Shown here: positions 11,401-22,874 of the stretch, in pieces
How positions within the stretch are numbered: position 1 is the stretch's first letter
Layout of the letters: each line of letters starts with the position of its first letter
Assembly (NCBI GenBank): GCA_954871525.1
Contig: OX940872.1
Coordinates: 28,243,746-28,307,745 of the forward strand
Direction: 5' to 3'
Length of the DNA: 64,000 nt
DNA from: Parietaria judaica
Lineage: Eukaryota; Streptophyta; Magnoliopsida; Rosales; Urticaceae
Position numbers and translations under genes: made by a program
The notes under the pieces: generated by a model
Databases searched by the model: none
What the model was told of the DNA's origin: nothing
Seen by the model: only the letters and a program-made list of their open reading frames with translations

Positions 11401-14298
11401 GACACAAATTAACCTTTTGTTCGCCGCAGCATTATAGCCCTTAGAACTGCTTGAAGCTTCTTGTAACCTTGGACTGCATTTCTCGATATTGGGACTTTAA
11501 TCGTGTTGTAAAATGACTTGTACACAGCATAAGGGTCATATTTCAGAAACCTGAAGTAGCTGTACAAATCGTCTATACTATTTTGTATTGGAGTACCCGA
11601 CAAGCACCACCGTCTTTTGGCTCGGAGGCTACAGCAAGCCCGAGCCACCTGAGTTCTGTGATTCTTGATAGTCTGAGCTTCATCCAATATCACCCTTACC
11701 CACGCAACCTTTGCAAGTGGCCCACAATCAGAGTCAAAACTAGAATTATCCATTCCTTTTTTACCCTTCTTTCCTTTTTTACTAACAACAGGCGCTTTCT
11801 TCTTCCTCTTGTTCGAAAGTTCAGGAGCCAATCCGTACCTTTCCCCGTTCCTTTCATCTTCATCGTCTTCGACCAAGGGTTGTTTTGGGAGTTCGTTAGT
11901 CACGATCGCAAAAGTTGTGACAACCACATCAAAGGAGGCCAATTCAGAAGGGTCCTTTGTCCTATTCCCTCCGTGATAAATGAGAACCTTCAACTTCTTT
12001 TCCTCTGTAATCTTTTCGTCTAATTCCCGTGCCCATTGCCGAACAACACTCGCCGGACATACCACCAACGTGCCAGCATCTGGGCGCCGCTTACTGAAGA
12101 CTCGTGCAGAAGTAGTGACCTCAGGAATGGGCTTAACATCATCAGTTTCTTCATTTTTTATGCCAACATTACCCTTAACACCATCATCGTCGTCGTCGTC
12201 ATCAATGTTCAAAGCTACAGGTTTCTGATCGGCAGAATCCTCCGGTTTTAATTGTGACTGCAAATGTTTCTGCATTAGTATGAGGGCGATCATCGAGATT
12301 GTCTTACCAAGCCCCTGAAAGATACAGAAAGAAAAAGATATTATACATGTAGCCACTATGCTGGTAAGGATTAATGGAATCAAGAGATTAACCTGATCAT
12401 CAGCTAAAATTCCACCTAAACAGTGTAAACTTCTATTTTCTTTCTGAAGCATCCATGCCAATGCAATCTTCTGTGAAGTACAAAGATCTCTAGGTCAAGA
12501 CCAATAAACATAGCAAATTATTCAAACAAAGAACTGTTGTAGATAGATAATGTACCTGATGTTTTAGAAGAGATACGGATAAAAGCCCATTAGGTAAATC
12601 GACTTCCAATTTTGGTTGATTGAGATCCTACAAAAAAAAAAAAAGAGAGAGAGAGAACATTGTATCTTAGCAGTGGAAGAAACCCAAACGAAACCATAAT
12701 TTTTCCACGAAGAAACTTCCATTTAAATTGCGTTAAATGCCACTGCAGAAGCTTGCCTCAAATTTTCTTATTTAAACTCATTCAACAAACTTCTTCCGAC
12801 ATCGGTTCTAATAGTAAACTGAAGGAGAACATTTAGCTCCATTCTTCTAATCAGGATAACATAACTAAATAGATTTCCTAAAGAAAACTACCTAGAAGTA
12901 AATTGGGAGAAACCATCAATTATTTCAGTCACAAAACAAAACACAAGGTGTCTCAATGCAAAGATAGGTCAGCTTGATAAGGCCATTAGTAACAGCATGA
13001 AGATCAATTTCCGGCAATAAACAACGTGTCGACTTTTTACAATGATCTTCGGGTACATCTTTAGGACCAAACACTGGGAACTCCAACATGCTATTTTGTA
13101 ACAAAATTAAAAAACAAAAGGCCATCCCATATTAGCTTTGTTGACATTCCGGATTTTACTGGTTAGGTTCAATCAATCATGTCCAGAATCAACCTTTCCA
13201 AATAAAGACCACACATGTTTTTCTTTACATTATCGAGAAAACAAGAAATCACAGTTACGCCAAGATAATACGAATAAGGATCGTAATCAATAATACTTAC
13301 AAAAAAATGCAATTATAGTTTACGAGTGGCAGTGGGTCGGCCAGACATTGCCCTAAAACCCCCAAAACCCGATTAAAAAAAATAATCGATGGACCCGTAA
13401 GGCATTTAAGGGCTTTTTAGGTTTTGAAACCAATATCAAAGGTGTTGCAACATCTGCGAAAAGGAGATAAGCTACCTGTAATGCTGCTTCATATACTAGC
13501 CTCTCATCAGCTTCAGTGGTCTTTTCTTCAGCAGCTCCAGACCGGAATGCAGAATCGCCAGTTGTAACATAAGGTGCAGGTGCGGTCTTTGCATGCACCA
13601 ACGATGGAGGCAAGATCCTAGATCCCCTTTTATCATACATTAACACGTCATCATCATTACTGTCTCTTGCATGTGTCTTGTGAAAGGTTGAACTCGTCCC
13701 TGGTGAGTGGTGAGAATGAGATCCCCCAGGAGTGTCCCATATCAGACTGTTGCTGCGATTGAAGTCGGAATTCGACGTTGAAGGCAGACTAGACGATGGA
13801 AGGGTCCTATTTAGAGCTTGTTGGGATGAGATCTTCTCAAATTCTTTACCGGCATAATTAGAAATTCGTGAATTAACCATTCGATTTGGGTAAGCACTTC
13901 CATCTGTAAGGTACTTTGAATTATTTGCTCGTAGGGAATTTTGACTTGAGGTTCCCACATCACTGTCTTTGGGGTAATTCTGACCATTACCGTGACTGAA
14001 TCCCTCATTAGAAGCATATGAGTTATTATTAGAAAACGGTAACTTTCTAGAATGCCCATTATGACCTGAAATATCGAGTAATATCGGTTAGAACAAGGGT
14101 ATAAACAGAAGTTTTTAGCCTAAAATGTAATCACTCTTCTAAGAAATTAAGCTTACCCCTCGTATTTGAATTTGTTCCTGATCCAGACAGTGTACTGGGA
14201 AGCTTTCGTAGATTGGCGGAATTTGTTGTGTCCCTAGTATCGTCTATTTCAATGTCACTGTCAGACGAACTAATGTCTATCATGTCACTTGTATCCAT
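8461..14298 (-). CDS. CHR28: SNF2-family helicase-like protein with embedded RING finger (CHR27/CHR28 type)
   Basis: Ten coding exons are inferred, in transcript order: 14298-14157, 14065-13476, 12627-12556, 12470-12393, 12314-11414, 10644-10514, 10398-10180, 9980-9426, 8969-8760, 8565-8461. All phases agree and give 1000 aa. The N-terminus is acidic and Ser-rich, with SUMO-binding-like [10 protein letters not shown] (residues 10-19). The ATPase core has Walker A GLGKT (295-299) and DEAQ (505-508), followed by [10 protein letters not shown]3HC4 RING (C707, C710, C722, H724, C727, C730, C742, C747) lies between the two helicase lobes. Helicase motif [15 protein letters not shown] is at 933-945, and the C-terminus is [11 protein letters not shown]. 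This order is that of the Arabidopsis FRG/CHR27-CHR28 proteins (RAD5/HLTF-like), implicated in RNA-directed silencing. CHR27 and CHR28 are not separable by eye. A Lys-rich and an Asp-rich insert lie in lobe 1. Confidence 0.93.
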
Positions 14299-15700
14299 CG
14301 TCGACGTAAGTTGACGTTTCGATTGGTCAAGCGACGTAAGAGAATTCTTCAGAGAGAGTTGACCTGAAAAAGTGATTCAAAGTCGGTACAAAGGAGTTAT
14401 CAGAAACGAGTGCTGGGACTACCAAACAGCCGAGATAAATAAAACGCACCATATTTTCAGCAGTGTCCTCCAGTGAAGCTCTGAATCCATCTACTTAGAA
14501 AAGCTACAGAAGCAAGCTGTGCCAAAAAAAAAAACCATAAACATTATTCACAACTTCAAATATACTATCACAAGTTACTTTTCCTATTGATATAAAAAAA
14601 AAATAACGAGCTGAACATAGTTATTTTTTCTTACTTTCTCTGCATCGTTACACTAATTAACTTGGTCAGAAATAATGCAAATGGCAAGAGGATCATTAGT
14701 AATTAACTATAACATCTAAATGAAAGACTTAAACCGTCGTAGATTCAGCAGACTGATATAAAGTCACAAAAAAATGCAATGCAAAATTAATAAACTGTTT
14801 GAATTGTTATTGTCTTCCTATTCTCGTGTAAATGCCAACCAGACGTACAAACCAGAGAGCATCGAGGAAAATTTAGATCGGTAGCATTTTTTGTGCATCA
14901 AATCATGTGCAATCATCATAATCGGACTACGCACAACACCGTAACATTTCAAGCATCCCAACCGCATGATAACGTGAAAAAACCTAATGCAACCTTAAAT
15001 GAAAATTCAAGACATTTTTTGTAATCAATAAGATTGTATAAATCGTATAGCTGTGACTAAGAAACCCAGCTGAATCACAACCGATGCCACAAATTTCCAG
15101 AGAAGACGAGACCAATGCCCACAATCTCCCATACAATAATCTACACTACGAAATTCCGAACTCTTCGGCAATGCCCCGGGTATGGAAAGCCATAAAACAG
15201 TGAGATATAATCCTAGTAAGATAACAGAAATACTACTAGTCAAACAGCTTGTAAACTGGTATTCACATATTAGTCAAATACACTACCCTGTAATTGTTTG
15301 TATAAATGTCTTCCTCATCGACAGCGAGAAAAGCGAGCCAATAAATTGATCAACCCCAGCATTTCAACGCCCAAACATGGAGAACCAGCAAAACCAACCC
15401 CTTGCAAGCAAATCAACGAGCCAAATCGAGCATGCAATTCATAACACGAATCCGGAAAGAAAAAAAAAAAGGCAGAAATCTCAGCCGAAAGACTGATAAA
15501 ACTCCGAGGCCATAGCTCGAATTATCAAATGCAAGCAAAAAGACTTGAACTTTGACGAAATCAATGGAAGTGCGAGTGAAAAATTACCAGAGAGCATCGC
15601 CAATTGTGGTCGAAGCTGTGCTAGGGTTTACAGTGAGACGCAAAGCGTCGAAGAAGAAAGAGAGGAGAGCAAAGACTGAATTTTGAAGGGAGATTTGATT
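14299..15700 (-). other. Probable 5' UTR exons and introns of the SNF2-RING gene
   Basis: Upstream of the start codon, a splice acceptor follows a T-rich tract at about 14365. A further non-coding exon probably ends with a GT donor near 14450. The first exon lies near 15588-15700 and ends 'gctctctg' before a GT donor ('gtaattttt'). Multi-exon leaders are common in plant genes. No in-frame upstream ATG replaces the chosen start at 14298. The exact exon limits and transcription start are uncertain. Confidence 0.5.
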
Positions 15701-17635
15701 TGGGGTTTGATTCTTTGAATTCTGGAAACGCTCAATGCATTGATTGATTAATCCCAAATTGGATTGTTGTTGCTCACTCAGTTCAACCTAAGTAAAATAT
15801 GGTTACATTTTATTCTTTATTTTTATTCTTATTCTAATTTTTTTTTGCTTCCTATAATTACTCTGGAAGTACCCTCGTTTTAATCAAAACGGAAATTGAA
15901 GTTGTTCGTTGTTCGTTTATCACGGGTTAGAACATCTCCGGCATTATTTTATTATCGTAGTTACTTTTTATACAATTCCGTTATTTATTTATTTATCACA
16001 AATTAAAGTATCTCCACCGTTACTATATTGCACTATAATAGAGCAATTTCGGTTCCGTTTCATTTTTACTGCAAACACGGCAAGAAGAAGAATGATAATG
16101 TGAATATATACAAATTGCATTACACTCATGAATATGAATGTATAATTATGTATATCCATGATAAACACATGTACCCGCATGAACAATATCACGTGAAAAA
16201 TGTAGATGAACATAATACTATTACTACAAATGACAGAAAAATACTTAGTTAACTATGTAATTTATTTGTTGGAAAAGTTTATGTAGTTTTCTTGTAGCCA
16301 GTAAATAAAAATGACATGTCGTTTCACTAATGGCATGTCAATTTAATTAGCTTCAACCTCCAAAATGGCATGTCGTTTGCTTCTTCTTCTTCTTATTTTT
16401 TTTTTTTTTTGCAACTTTGAGGGTTTGTTCGTTATTGGTTATTACAATATTCTATAAGCTAGTTACTTTAGAGTTAAATAGCTCTACTTAATATTCTGAT
16501 TATTTTTTTAATGAAACAGCTCTAATGTTTCTTTTTAAAGTAAAAGTTTTTAATATTATTTTTTTCTCTTGATACACGTCATTTGTATATATTCATTTAT
16601 AGATAATTTGGTAGTGATAAGAGTTGAACAATAAGGAAATACGATTTTCAAAGAATTAAACCACGGTTAAGAGTAAAATCATTAATAATACAAAATAAAG
16701 ATCGAAACAAAATTATAAACATTAAAAATTTAAATTTTGAAAAATTAAAGTTAACAGCAACAGAAGCATTTAATATTTAATATTTAGTAAGTGTAGAAGT
16801 GCGAAATATGGATTATCTAAAATAAAAAAAAATTGTTTGAGTCCATGAAATAGTTGCCAAGCTTTGTGTTGTGGAGCTTCACTCTCCAAGCTCTAATCAG
16901 TCGCTTCTTCGAGGATGAGACTCTCATACGAAGAAGCGACTGAGAGTCTCTGTCTCTCATCATGAGAGACAGAGACTCTCTCGATGGCATCTATGTCTTT
17001 CTTTCATTTAATTGGATTGGAATTCTTTTGTAACACTATTTTGCTTTCGATCTTATTAAAAATTAATACTTTTGCTTCACTATGCAGTAGACTGTATAAC
17101 TTTAATTGAATTGTTAGTTTGGAACTTGGAATTTAGGCCATTCAGATTTCATAACTAGACTACAAATTACAAAATGGAGTTTTGTGGGATTAATCGATTT
17201 TTGAGTCTGCTTAATAAGTTTGATTAGTACTGAAATCAGTTACTCTTGATTTCTTTGATAATTGAGCTATTTAAATATTTTCTATAAACTTGGTCTCGGC
17301 ATTGTATTTCATTTTGGTTCTCTCTTTGATTTGTGATTTTCATTGCTTAAATTCTTTAGGTTCGGTTGAAGAGATTAGTGCTTTAGCTAAAAATATTTAT
17401 TGGGTACTTACGCCATAAATTTAATATTTTCTTATCAAAAAGAAAATCATTGTTTTGATCAGCATATGCCTGTGTTATTTTTTGAACTGATCAGACCCTA
17501 TTCGAAGACCAAATACATTTGGTTCTGTCAATGAAGCTTTGTAAGTTTAAGTCACCATATTTAAACATTTACAAGGACTAATACTCAAGTTTTTTCGATG
17601 TTGCGCCGGTTCTTTGCAGGATGTTGAATGAGACT
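15701..17635. other. AT-rich spacer with a compact double hairpin
   Basis: I see no gene here. Open frames around 15.9-16.3 kb overlap one another on both strands, are Ile/Tyr/His-rich and lack domains. The notable feature is a pair of adjacent perfect inverted repeats at 16899-16980, listed separately. A few exon-like words with AG and GT borders occur near 17360-17410, but nothing supports a gene. Confidence 0.55.
16899..16980. repeat. Two adjacent perfect inverted repeats (double hairpin)
   Basis: The first hairpin pairs 16899-16911 (agtcgcttcttcg) with 16929-16941, a 13-bp stem with a 17-nt loop. The second pairs 16942-16960 with 16962-16980, a 19-bp perfect palindrome with one central base. 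The second begins one base after the first ends. Both stems are GC/CT-rich against an AT-rich background. No terminal repeats or target duplication were recognised around them. Confidence 0.85.
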
Positions 17636-18400
17636 TGTTACGGGTATTTTTGCGGCCTCAAAATTACGGCCCAATTAAAAATCAAACCCGAGAAAAGCAA
17701 TAAAAAATCAAATAATATACATATAATAATATGTATATATGAAATCAATAAGTGTGCATACTTATCACACAATGTATATATATATATATAAATAAAAAAC
17801 AAAAGGCACGGTATAACCTTATCACACACTCTCCATATTTTATATATATATATATATATATGGCTGTACAAGAGTGGCATGCCATTCGACTTGTGTCAAG
17901 TTACACCATTACAAAAGTTTGTAATCATTATATGCCATATGCACATATGCCCATGCACGTAAGTGTCAAGCACACATTTGCCCCATTCTTAATCTTTCAT
18001 TGCCTATAAATATCCTTTTTTTTATCACTTAAGGAGGAGGGCTTCTCTCAATCCGAAGAGAGGAATTGGTGGAGCAAAATATTATACACATTCTCTCGCT
18101 CTCTCGGAGAAAGGAAGAAAAAATCGAGCACACTACAATTCTCTTTAACACCGGAAAAAACTCCGTTCGTTATTTCTCTCGCCTTTTCCGACGTAATATC
18201 GTTCGATTAATATGGAGAGTTAAAACGAGCAATAAAGTCCTCCCACAGTGCCTCACTCTGAGTTCGCGTCTCATTCCCTCTCCTATAGACGAAGGTCCGG
18301 GGATGATTCTCTGACGAGCCAAGCTCGAGGAGTATAATCTTTCCTTAAAAGAGACGAGGTCTGAGACTAACGAACTTCGGTGAGCCAAGCTCGGGAGCGA
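17636..18400 (+). other. LTR-like promoter segment (uncertain)
   Basis: The stretch starts TGTTACGGGTA, which resembles the terminal bases of the gypsy LTRs in this window. It carries a TATA box (cctataaatatcc, TATAAA at 18005-18010), followed by a CT-rich, leader-like region containing a twice-repeated gagccaagctcg (near 18316 and 18382). That is what a plus-strand LTR or a captured promoter would look like. I could not find the 3' end, a primer-binding site or a target duplication, so this remains tentative. Confidence 0.3.
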
Positions 18401-18419
18401 CGTTATTCTCGTTTCTCTC

Positions 18420-18584
18420 CAGATCTGGAGGGCGTTCTCGGAAAAGGAAACAAAGAGAAATGTACCGGAAGCCGCGAGTGAAGCTTCGTCGCGTTTGAGA
18501 ACGGAATTGCAGGAGAAGGAGAAGCTTGTCGAGAATCTGGAGTTCATATTGAGCGAATTAGGGATATTGAGTTCGATGAAGTAA
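18420..18584 (+). pseudogene. Short charged, coiled-coil-like open frame (gene fragment?)
   Basis: One frame reads through about 55 codons, with residues such as ELQEKEKLVENLEFILSELG, and ends at a TAA at about 18582. The heptad-like Leu/Glu/Lys pattern and even codon use look more like former coding sequence than chance AT-rich DNA. No start codon opens this frame, because a TGA lies just upstream. I do not recognise the family. It follows the LTR-like promoter segment and could be an exon or a captured gene fragment. Confidence 0.3.
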
Positions 18585-18599
18585 ACGTTGGAAGCGTCA

Positions 18600-19613
18600 C
18601 AAGAGTCTTATTTTCAATGCCAAAGTAACGGAGACGACGTTCGAGGGCCAAAGAAAATATAAATTCAGTTCGAATGTGGTGCAATGTAACATTCAGGTTT
18701 GATTGGGAAAATTAAGCCACGAAAATTGCCAACGATGTTGTGTTTTCAGACCTTATTATGCTTGATTAGAAAAATTCAAGCATTTATGTACAAACTACAA
18801 ACTATAACTCTACTAATCTTGTCATGTCTATGTTGTATGTCTTATATTTTAAAACTTCAAAAAGAATATACTTAAAATCTTCACTGTAACTGTGTTTGTA
18901 TGTATTATAGTCTTGGGTGTTTCAACGCTGAAAAATAAGAGAAATATGCTGATGTAGTCTTGGGTATACATATGTTTTTCGTGTAACATATTTGAACGAG
19001 ATATATACAGGTTTCGGACTTTTGAGTACTAATACCGGTACGAAAGAAATTGGAAATATACCGACACATAACCTTATATTAAATTTATACATGTATGAAA
19101 AGAAAAAAGAAAGAAAAGATGGAAGTAATTTTGTGAAACGAAGCCGGTAACAATCTTTCGTAGTGAGAGACAGGTAAAGGTAAAAACAGGCATCACTTTT
19201 ACCAATTTTCGTTAAAAGGCAAGGCCCCCAAAACGGTAGGTTAGGAGTCGGACACAGCCAGCCCCTAAAGCGACGGGTCCTCTGCGTTTTGGGGTTTGTT
19301 TTCTTTTTTCGAATCCCCAAAATGCCCTCCACGGGAAACCTTGTGGTTTCTTCTGAAATTACCTTTGTGTCTGAAGAACAAAAATGAGATGTCCTACTCT
19401 ACTCCTGATTAGGGAGGGACTTTTTGGGGAAGTGGAATCCAAATGGCCTTTTGTTTGTGGTGTCCATTATGATTAGAATTTCCACAATTCCACTTCAACT
19501 GCTTGAAAGTGATGTTACACTATTCTCTATTTCTTTGAAGGTCCCATCATCTATGATGCATGTTTGTGTTATGTTAAATCCATCAAACGCAGACTAATAT
19601 ATTATAATACTTA
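18600..19613. other. Spacer without recognisable genes
   Basis: The sequence is AT-rich. An overlapping minus frame near 18.9-19.3 kb has no domain and low-complexity content. I see no repeat structure with clear borders here. Confidence 0.5.
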
Positions 19614-20120
19614 GGGTTAATCCCGTCAAAAGTACCAATACTTTCACATAACGGATTAATAAGTTCTAATTCTTTTTTTCCCGGTCAAAGTTTCAATTCT
19701 TTAGTTTTGTGTCCCTATAGGTACCTCCGTAAAAAAATTTGTCCTCCAACGTTACTCACGCCACATCAAAGTTTTGGTTTTGTATTCCAATGTTTTTTCT
19801 ACTCATATCACTTTCGTGAAAATTCCAAACCATGGATTATGCCGTTTTCGGCGTTGAATTAAAAAGTAATTTTTCTCCCTTTTAAGTCTATATCAACGAT
19901 TATCTTTGATTGTCCAACTTTACGATGGCTAATTTACTCCGGAAATGTAGATAAAATTTTGTAACGGTGGCATGATTAACAATGGAGGACGATTTTTTTT
20001 TCTGGAGGTACTAATAGGGACACAAAACTAAAGAATTGGAACTTTGTCCGGGCAATAAAAAGAATTGGAATTTATTGGTCCACTTTTTGAAAGTATTGGT
20101 ACTTTTATCGGGATTAACCC
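19614..20120. mobile_element. Inverted-repeat MITE of the GGGTTAAT family (Mutator-like candidate)
   Basis: Arms of about 137 bp (19614-19750 and 19983-20120) are imperfect reverse complements. Both ends read GGGTTAATCCCG followed by AAAAGTACCAATACTTT. The GGGTTAAT terminus is shared with the elements at 34.9 and 38.7 kb. Unlike those, no 9-bp target duplication is visible (taatactta on the left, tgtattaca on the right). The element is non-coding and about 507 bp long. Confidence 0.6.
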
Positions 20121-20157
20121 TGTATTACATTATTTTGGTGAAATATTATATCTCGAG

Positions 20158-20339
20158 CAAGTTATTAAATTTCTCGAATATCCATCAGCATGCCCATCGA
20201 AAATCTTTTTCGATGATATGCGAAACGATATATCCATTTGCATTCCCATCGACATACCTATCGAAATACCAATCGACAGGCGATATATAAATAAATGAAA
20301 AGTGAGAAATGACATCGGCAAACGGTATTTTAAACCTTG
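20158..20339. mobile_element. 182-bp hAT-type MITE with perfect 8-bp target duplication
   Basis: The element is flanked by atctcgag on both sides (20150-20157 and 20340-20347). It begins CAAGTTATTAAAT and ends ATTTTAAACCTTG, an imperfect terminal inverted repeat of the CAAGG type. Its right half (cccatcgacatac, gcgatatat, acatcggcaa) closely resembles the right end of the 1131-bp element at 43533-44663. Both therefore belong to one family. An 8-bp duplication and CA-G termini indicate the hAT superfamily. It has no coding capacity. Confidence 0.8.
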
Positions 20340-20347
20340 ATCTCGAG

Positions 20348-20582
20348 ATTTTTTCACATTTAAAAAAAAAAAAAATTCTCTCAAAAATATAGTACTACAA
20401 AGTTGTTTATCTTTATAATAGTTGAACCATTTGATGAACGTGAAATCACAAAAAGACAAGTATTGCATGTAGTCGTTCGATTTCCGGTGATAATTCATTC
20501 TTGAAATTGGAAAAAAATAGTAAGAAAATGTAAATCAAAATGACAATATCTTAGATATACTAACCATATTATGAGAAACACC

Positions 20583-20628
<46 letters not shown>

Positions 20629-21530
20629 TGTTGAGGTTTAAATATAAAAGTCATGAATAGAAGTTGAATCATGTAAGATGAAAAGAAATAGTTGAAGAAT
20701 TGTTAGTTGGCCGGAAAACACCTCGTCGGCTACACATGGGCGATTATCCCACGCTATTATAAGGGTAACGTTGTAAATTCCTATCTCCATCATTTTTCTA
20801 GTTCATTATGATTTGATGATTCCCTAATAATTCTGCAATTAGGAATGAGAATACCCGAGAAAGTAGTCCACTAGTTATTATTTTTTTCTTTATTTTGTAT
20901 TTACTATAATAAACATGTTTAACAGTCAAACAGCAATTCGACGAGTACGAGACTATGCGTCTGTTGTCGTAGCTCAACACGTGAAGATACGCATGATTTT
21001 TACATTGTGCTTCGTCCATTCGTTTCATGCGAAGTCGTAGCTCAACGTTCATAGTTTGTCGACATATTATAAAGCTCACAAAGAACACGTCATTGCGAGA
21101 TAAAACTCCACTTCACAAGCAAAAGTTTGATTTGGTATATCAAAATCATCATCAACTAAGGAAATACAAATAATGCAGCCCCTTATATAGATTACTCAAA
21201 ACGATACAGGAAACTAAACACATATGGCAACAAATGTCATAAATTCATAATCAAATAAACTACCAGCGCAACCTAATAATCAAAATAAATAGTATAATAT
21301 TATAAAATAAAGATTGGGAATTGTGTTCACTAAATGTCGGAATCTCGGTTAATTATTTCCAAGAATATTATCTGCTACCGCCTAACACATGGGATTTACT
21401 CGTTGCGCTCTATCAATTTGCTACGAAATTGTAATATGAAGAACATGTCACAAAATCAGGAACTTTCACCGCTATGTTAATTAAAAAAGAAAAAACCGGA
21501 GTGAGTTATCAAATCGGCATTACCTATAGC

Positions 21531-21561
<31 letters not shown>

Positions 21562-21746
21562 TATGTCTATCTATATCACGTGACTACTTACTTACCACTT
21601 CACTTCACTTGACGTACCTTTTTCAGAACTCGCGCCCTAGAAGAAGACACACTACTCAAAAGACCAAACTGCCCTCGAACGCAGCACCAACTTCCTCTCC
21701 AAGCCAGCCACAACTCACAAACTCACTCTTTTTCTTCTTCTTCGTG
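20348..21746. other. Spacer with microsatellites, upstream of the small-protein gene
   Basis: A (TA)n tract spans about 20585-20625 and an (AAT)n tract about 21535-21560. A CACGTG (G-box) core lies at 21578-21583, roughly 165 bp upstream of the small-protein start, and could act in its promoter. Otherwise I see no gene or bounded repeat. Confidence 0.5.
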
Positions 21747-21986
21747 ATGAAAAGACTGGTGTTGCTTTCAGTGATGGGTCTCCGTGCTGCAATGGCAATG
21801 GCAATGGCTATGGCAATGGAGCTGCGCTTCGATGGCAAGGGTGGGGTGAGAAGGCTGCTTGGGAGGCTGAAACGACAGCTCAAAAGCTTGTCGTTTTGCA
21901 AGAAGCAGAGACTCTCCTCCTTCAACTACGACCCCTTGAGTTACTCCCTCAACTTCGACAATGGCGACTTCGGCTTCTTCTGCTGA
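21747..21986 (+). CDS. Small basic plant protein with conserved FNYDPLSYSLNFD C-terminus
   Basis: This frame encodes 79 aa. Residues 36-55 are strongly basic (RRLLGRLKRQLKSLSFCKKQ). They are followed by SFNYDPLSYSLNFDNGD, a motif I recognise from small uncharacterised plant proteins in which a basic stretch precedes 'YDPxSYxLNFDxG'. Function is unknown. Residues 16-24 are a Met-Ala repeat (MAMAMAMAM) encoded by an (atggca)-like microsatellite. The frame is open further upstream to about 21474, but that part is low-complexity, so the ATG at 21747 was chosen; Met10 or a Met in the repeat is also possible. Downstream sequence shows no second exon. Confidence 0.75.
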   Translation: MKRLVLLSVMGLRAAMAMAMAMAMELRFDGKGGVRRLLGRLKRQLKSLSFCKKQRLSSFNYDPLSYSLNFDNGDFGFFC

Positions 21987-22874
21987 AACTGAAACCGAAA
22001 CCTACTCTCTTTGTTGTTGTTGTGAGCTTAATATTGTCGAGACTTAATGTCATTGTCATATTCTCCATTTTGTTGTTTATTATGCTTCTGTCTGGGTTTG
22101 TTAATTCAACAAGTGCAGAGCAGACTTGTCATTAATGGCGGATGGTTCTTTTAAATTTTAATCAATTAATACAACACCGATCGAGTGGTTACCTTTCAAC
22201 TTCAGCACTCAAAAGATCCGAGTTGTCTTCATAATCATAATCTATTAGTATTAGTTATATCTACAGCAGCGACAGCTCATTTGATTATTAAAAGCTTTAG
22301 CTTAATTAAAATAATAATAATAATCATGCTGATACCCATTTATAAGAACTATTAAAAAAAACAAATGAATCTGCGTGAAATGAATAGCCAGATTTAATTA
22401 TATATTTTTGTCATCCATATTTTATGTTGAATTCATATATAAGATGCTAAATAGCTAGATGAGCGTGTAAATATGCATCTTTGATTTAATAGTGTTATGC
22501 TAAAAATTGACCAACGTCCGTCAACTAAAATTGGACGGAAAACGCACCGCCTCATATTTATTGACTCTAGATACTTTTAACGTTATTTTTTTCACTTTGG
22601 ACGATTGATGCCCTCAATCGATCAATTATCAACAACAACAAAAAAAAGTCTCCCAATCATCACATTTGTATTATGCTATAAGATTTGATGCTTTGCAAGA
22701 TGACAGACGCAACAAATTGTCGTGCTTGATGATGCCTGAATTGGCTGGTCAATGCCTTGCAAGGTGTCCTAATTATTATTTATTACTCTAATAATAATTC
22801 TCACACACACACACATATATATATATATATGCCGATATATCCTCTTACTTGAAGGAAGAAAAACTTGTGAAGCA
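21987..22874. other. Spacer between the small-protein and methyltransferase genes
   Basis: This holds the 3' flank of the small-protein gene. A dispersed repeat near 22495-22640 is related, in reverse orientation, to the repeats at 1.2-1.5 and 2.8-3.0 kb. A (CA)n(TA)n tract lies at about 22800-22830, just before the methyltransferase first exon. No gene was recognised. Confidence 0.5.

Noticed and set aside
15909..16252. Overlapping frames of 64-74 codons
   Set aside because: Composition is AT-driven (Ile, Tyr, His), both strands are open at once, and there is no domain or splice partner.
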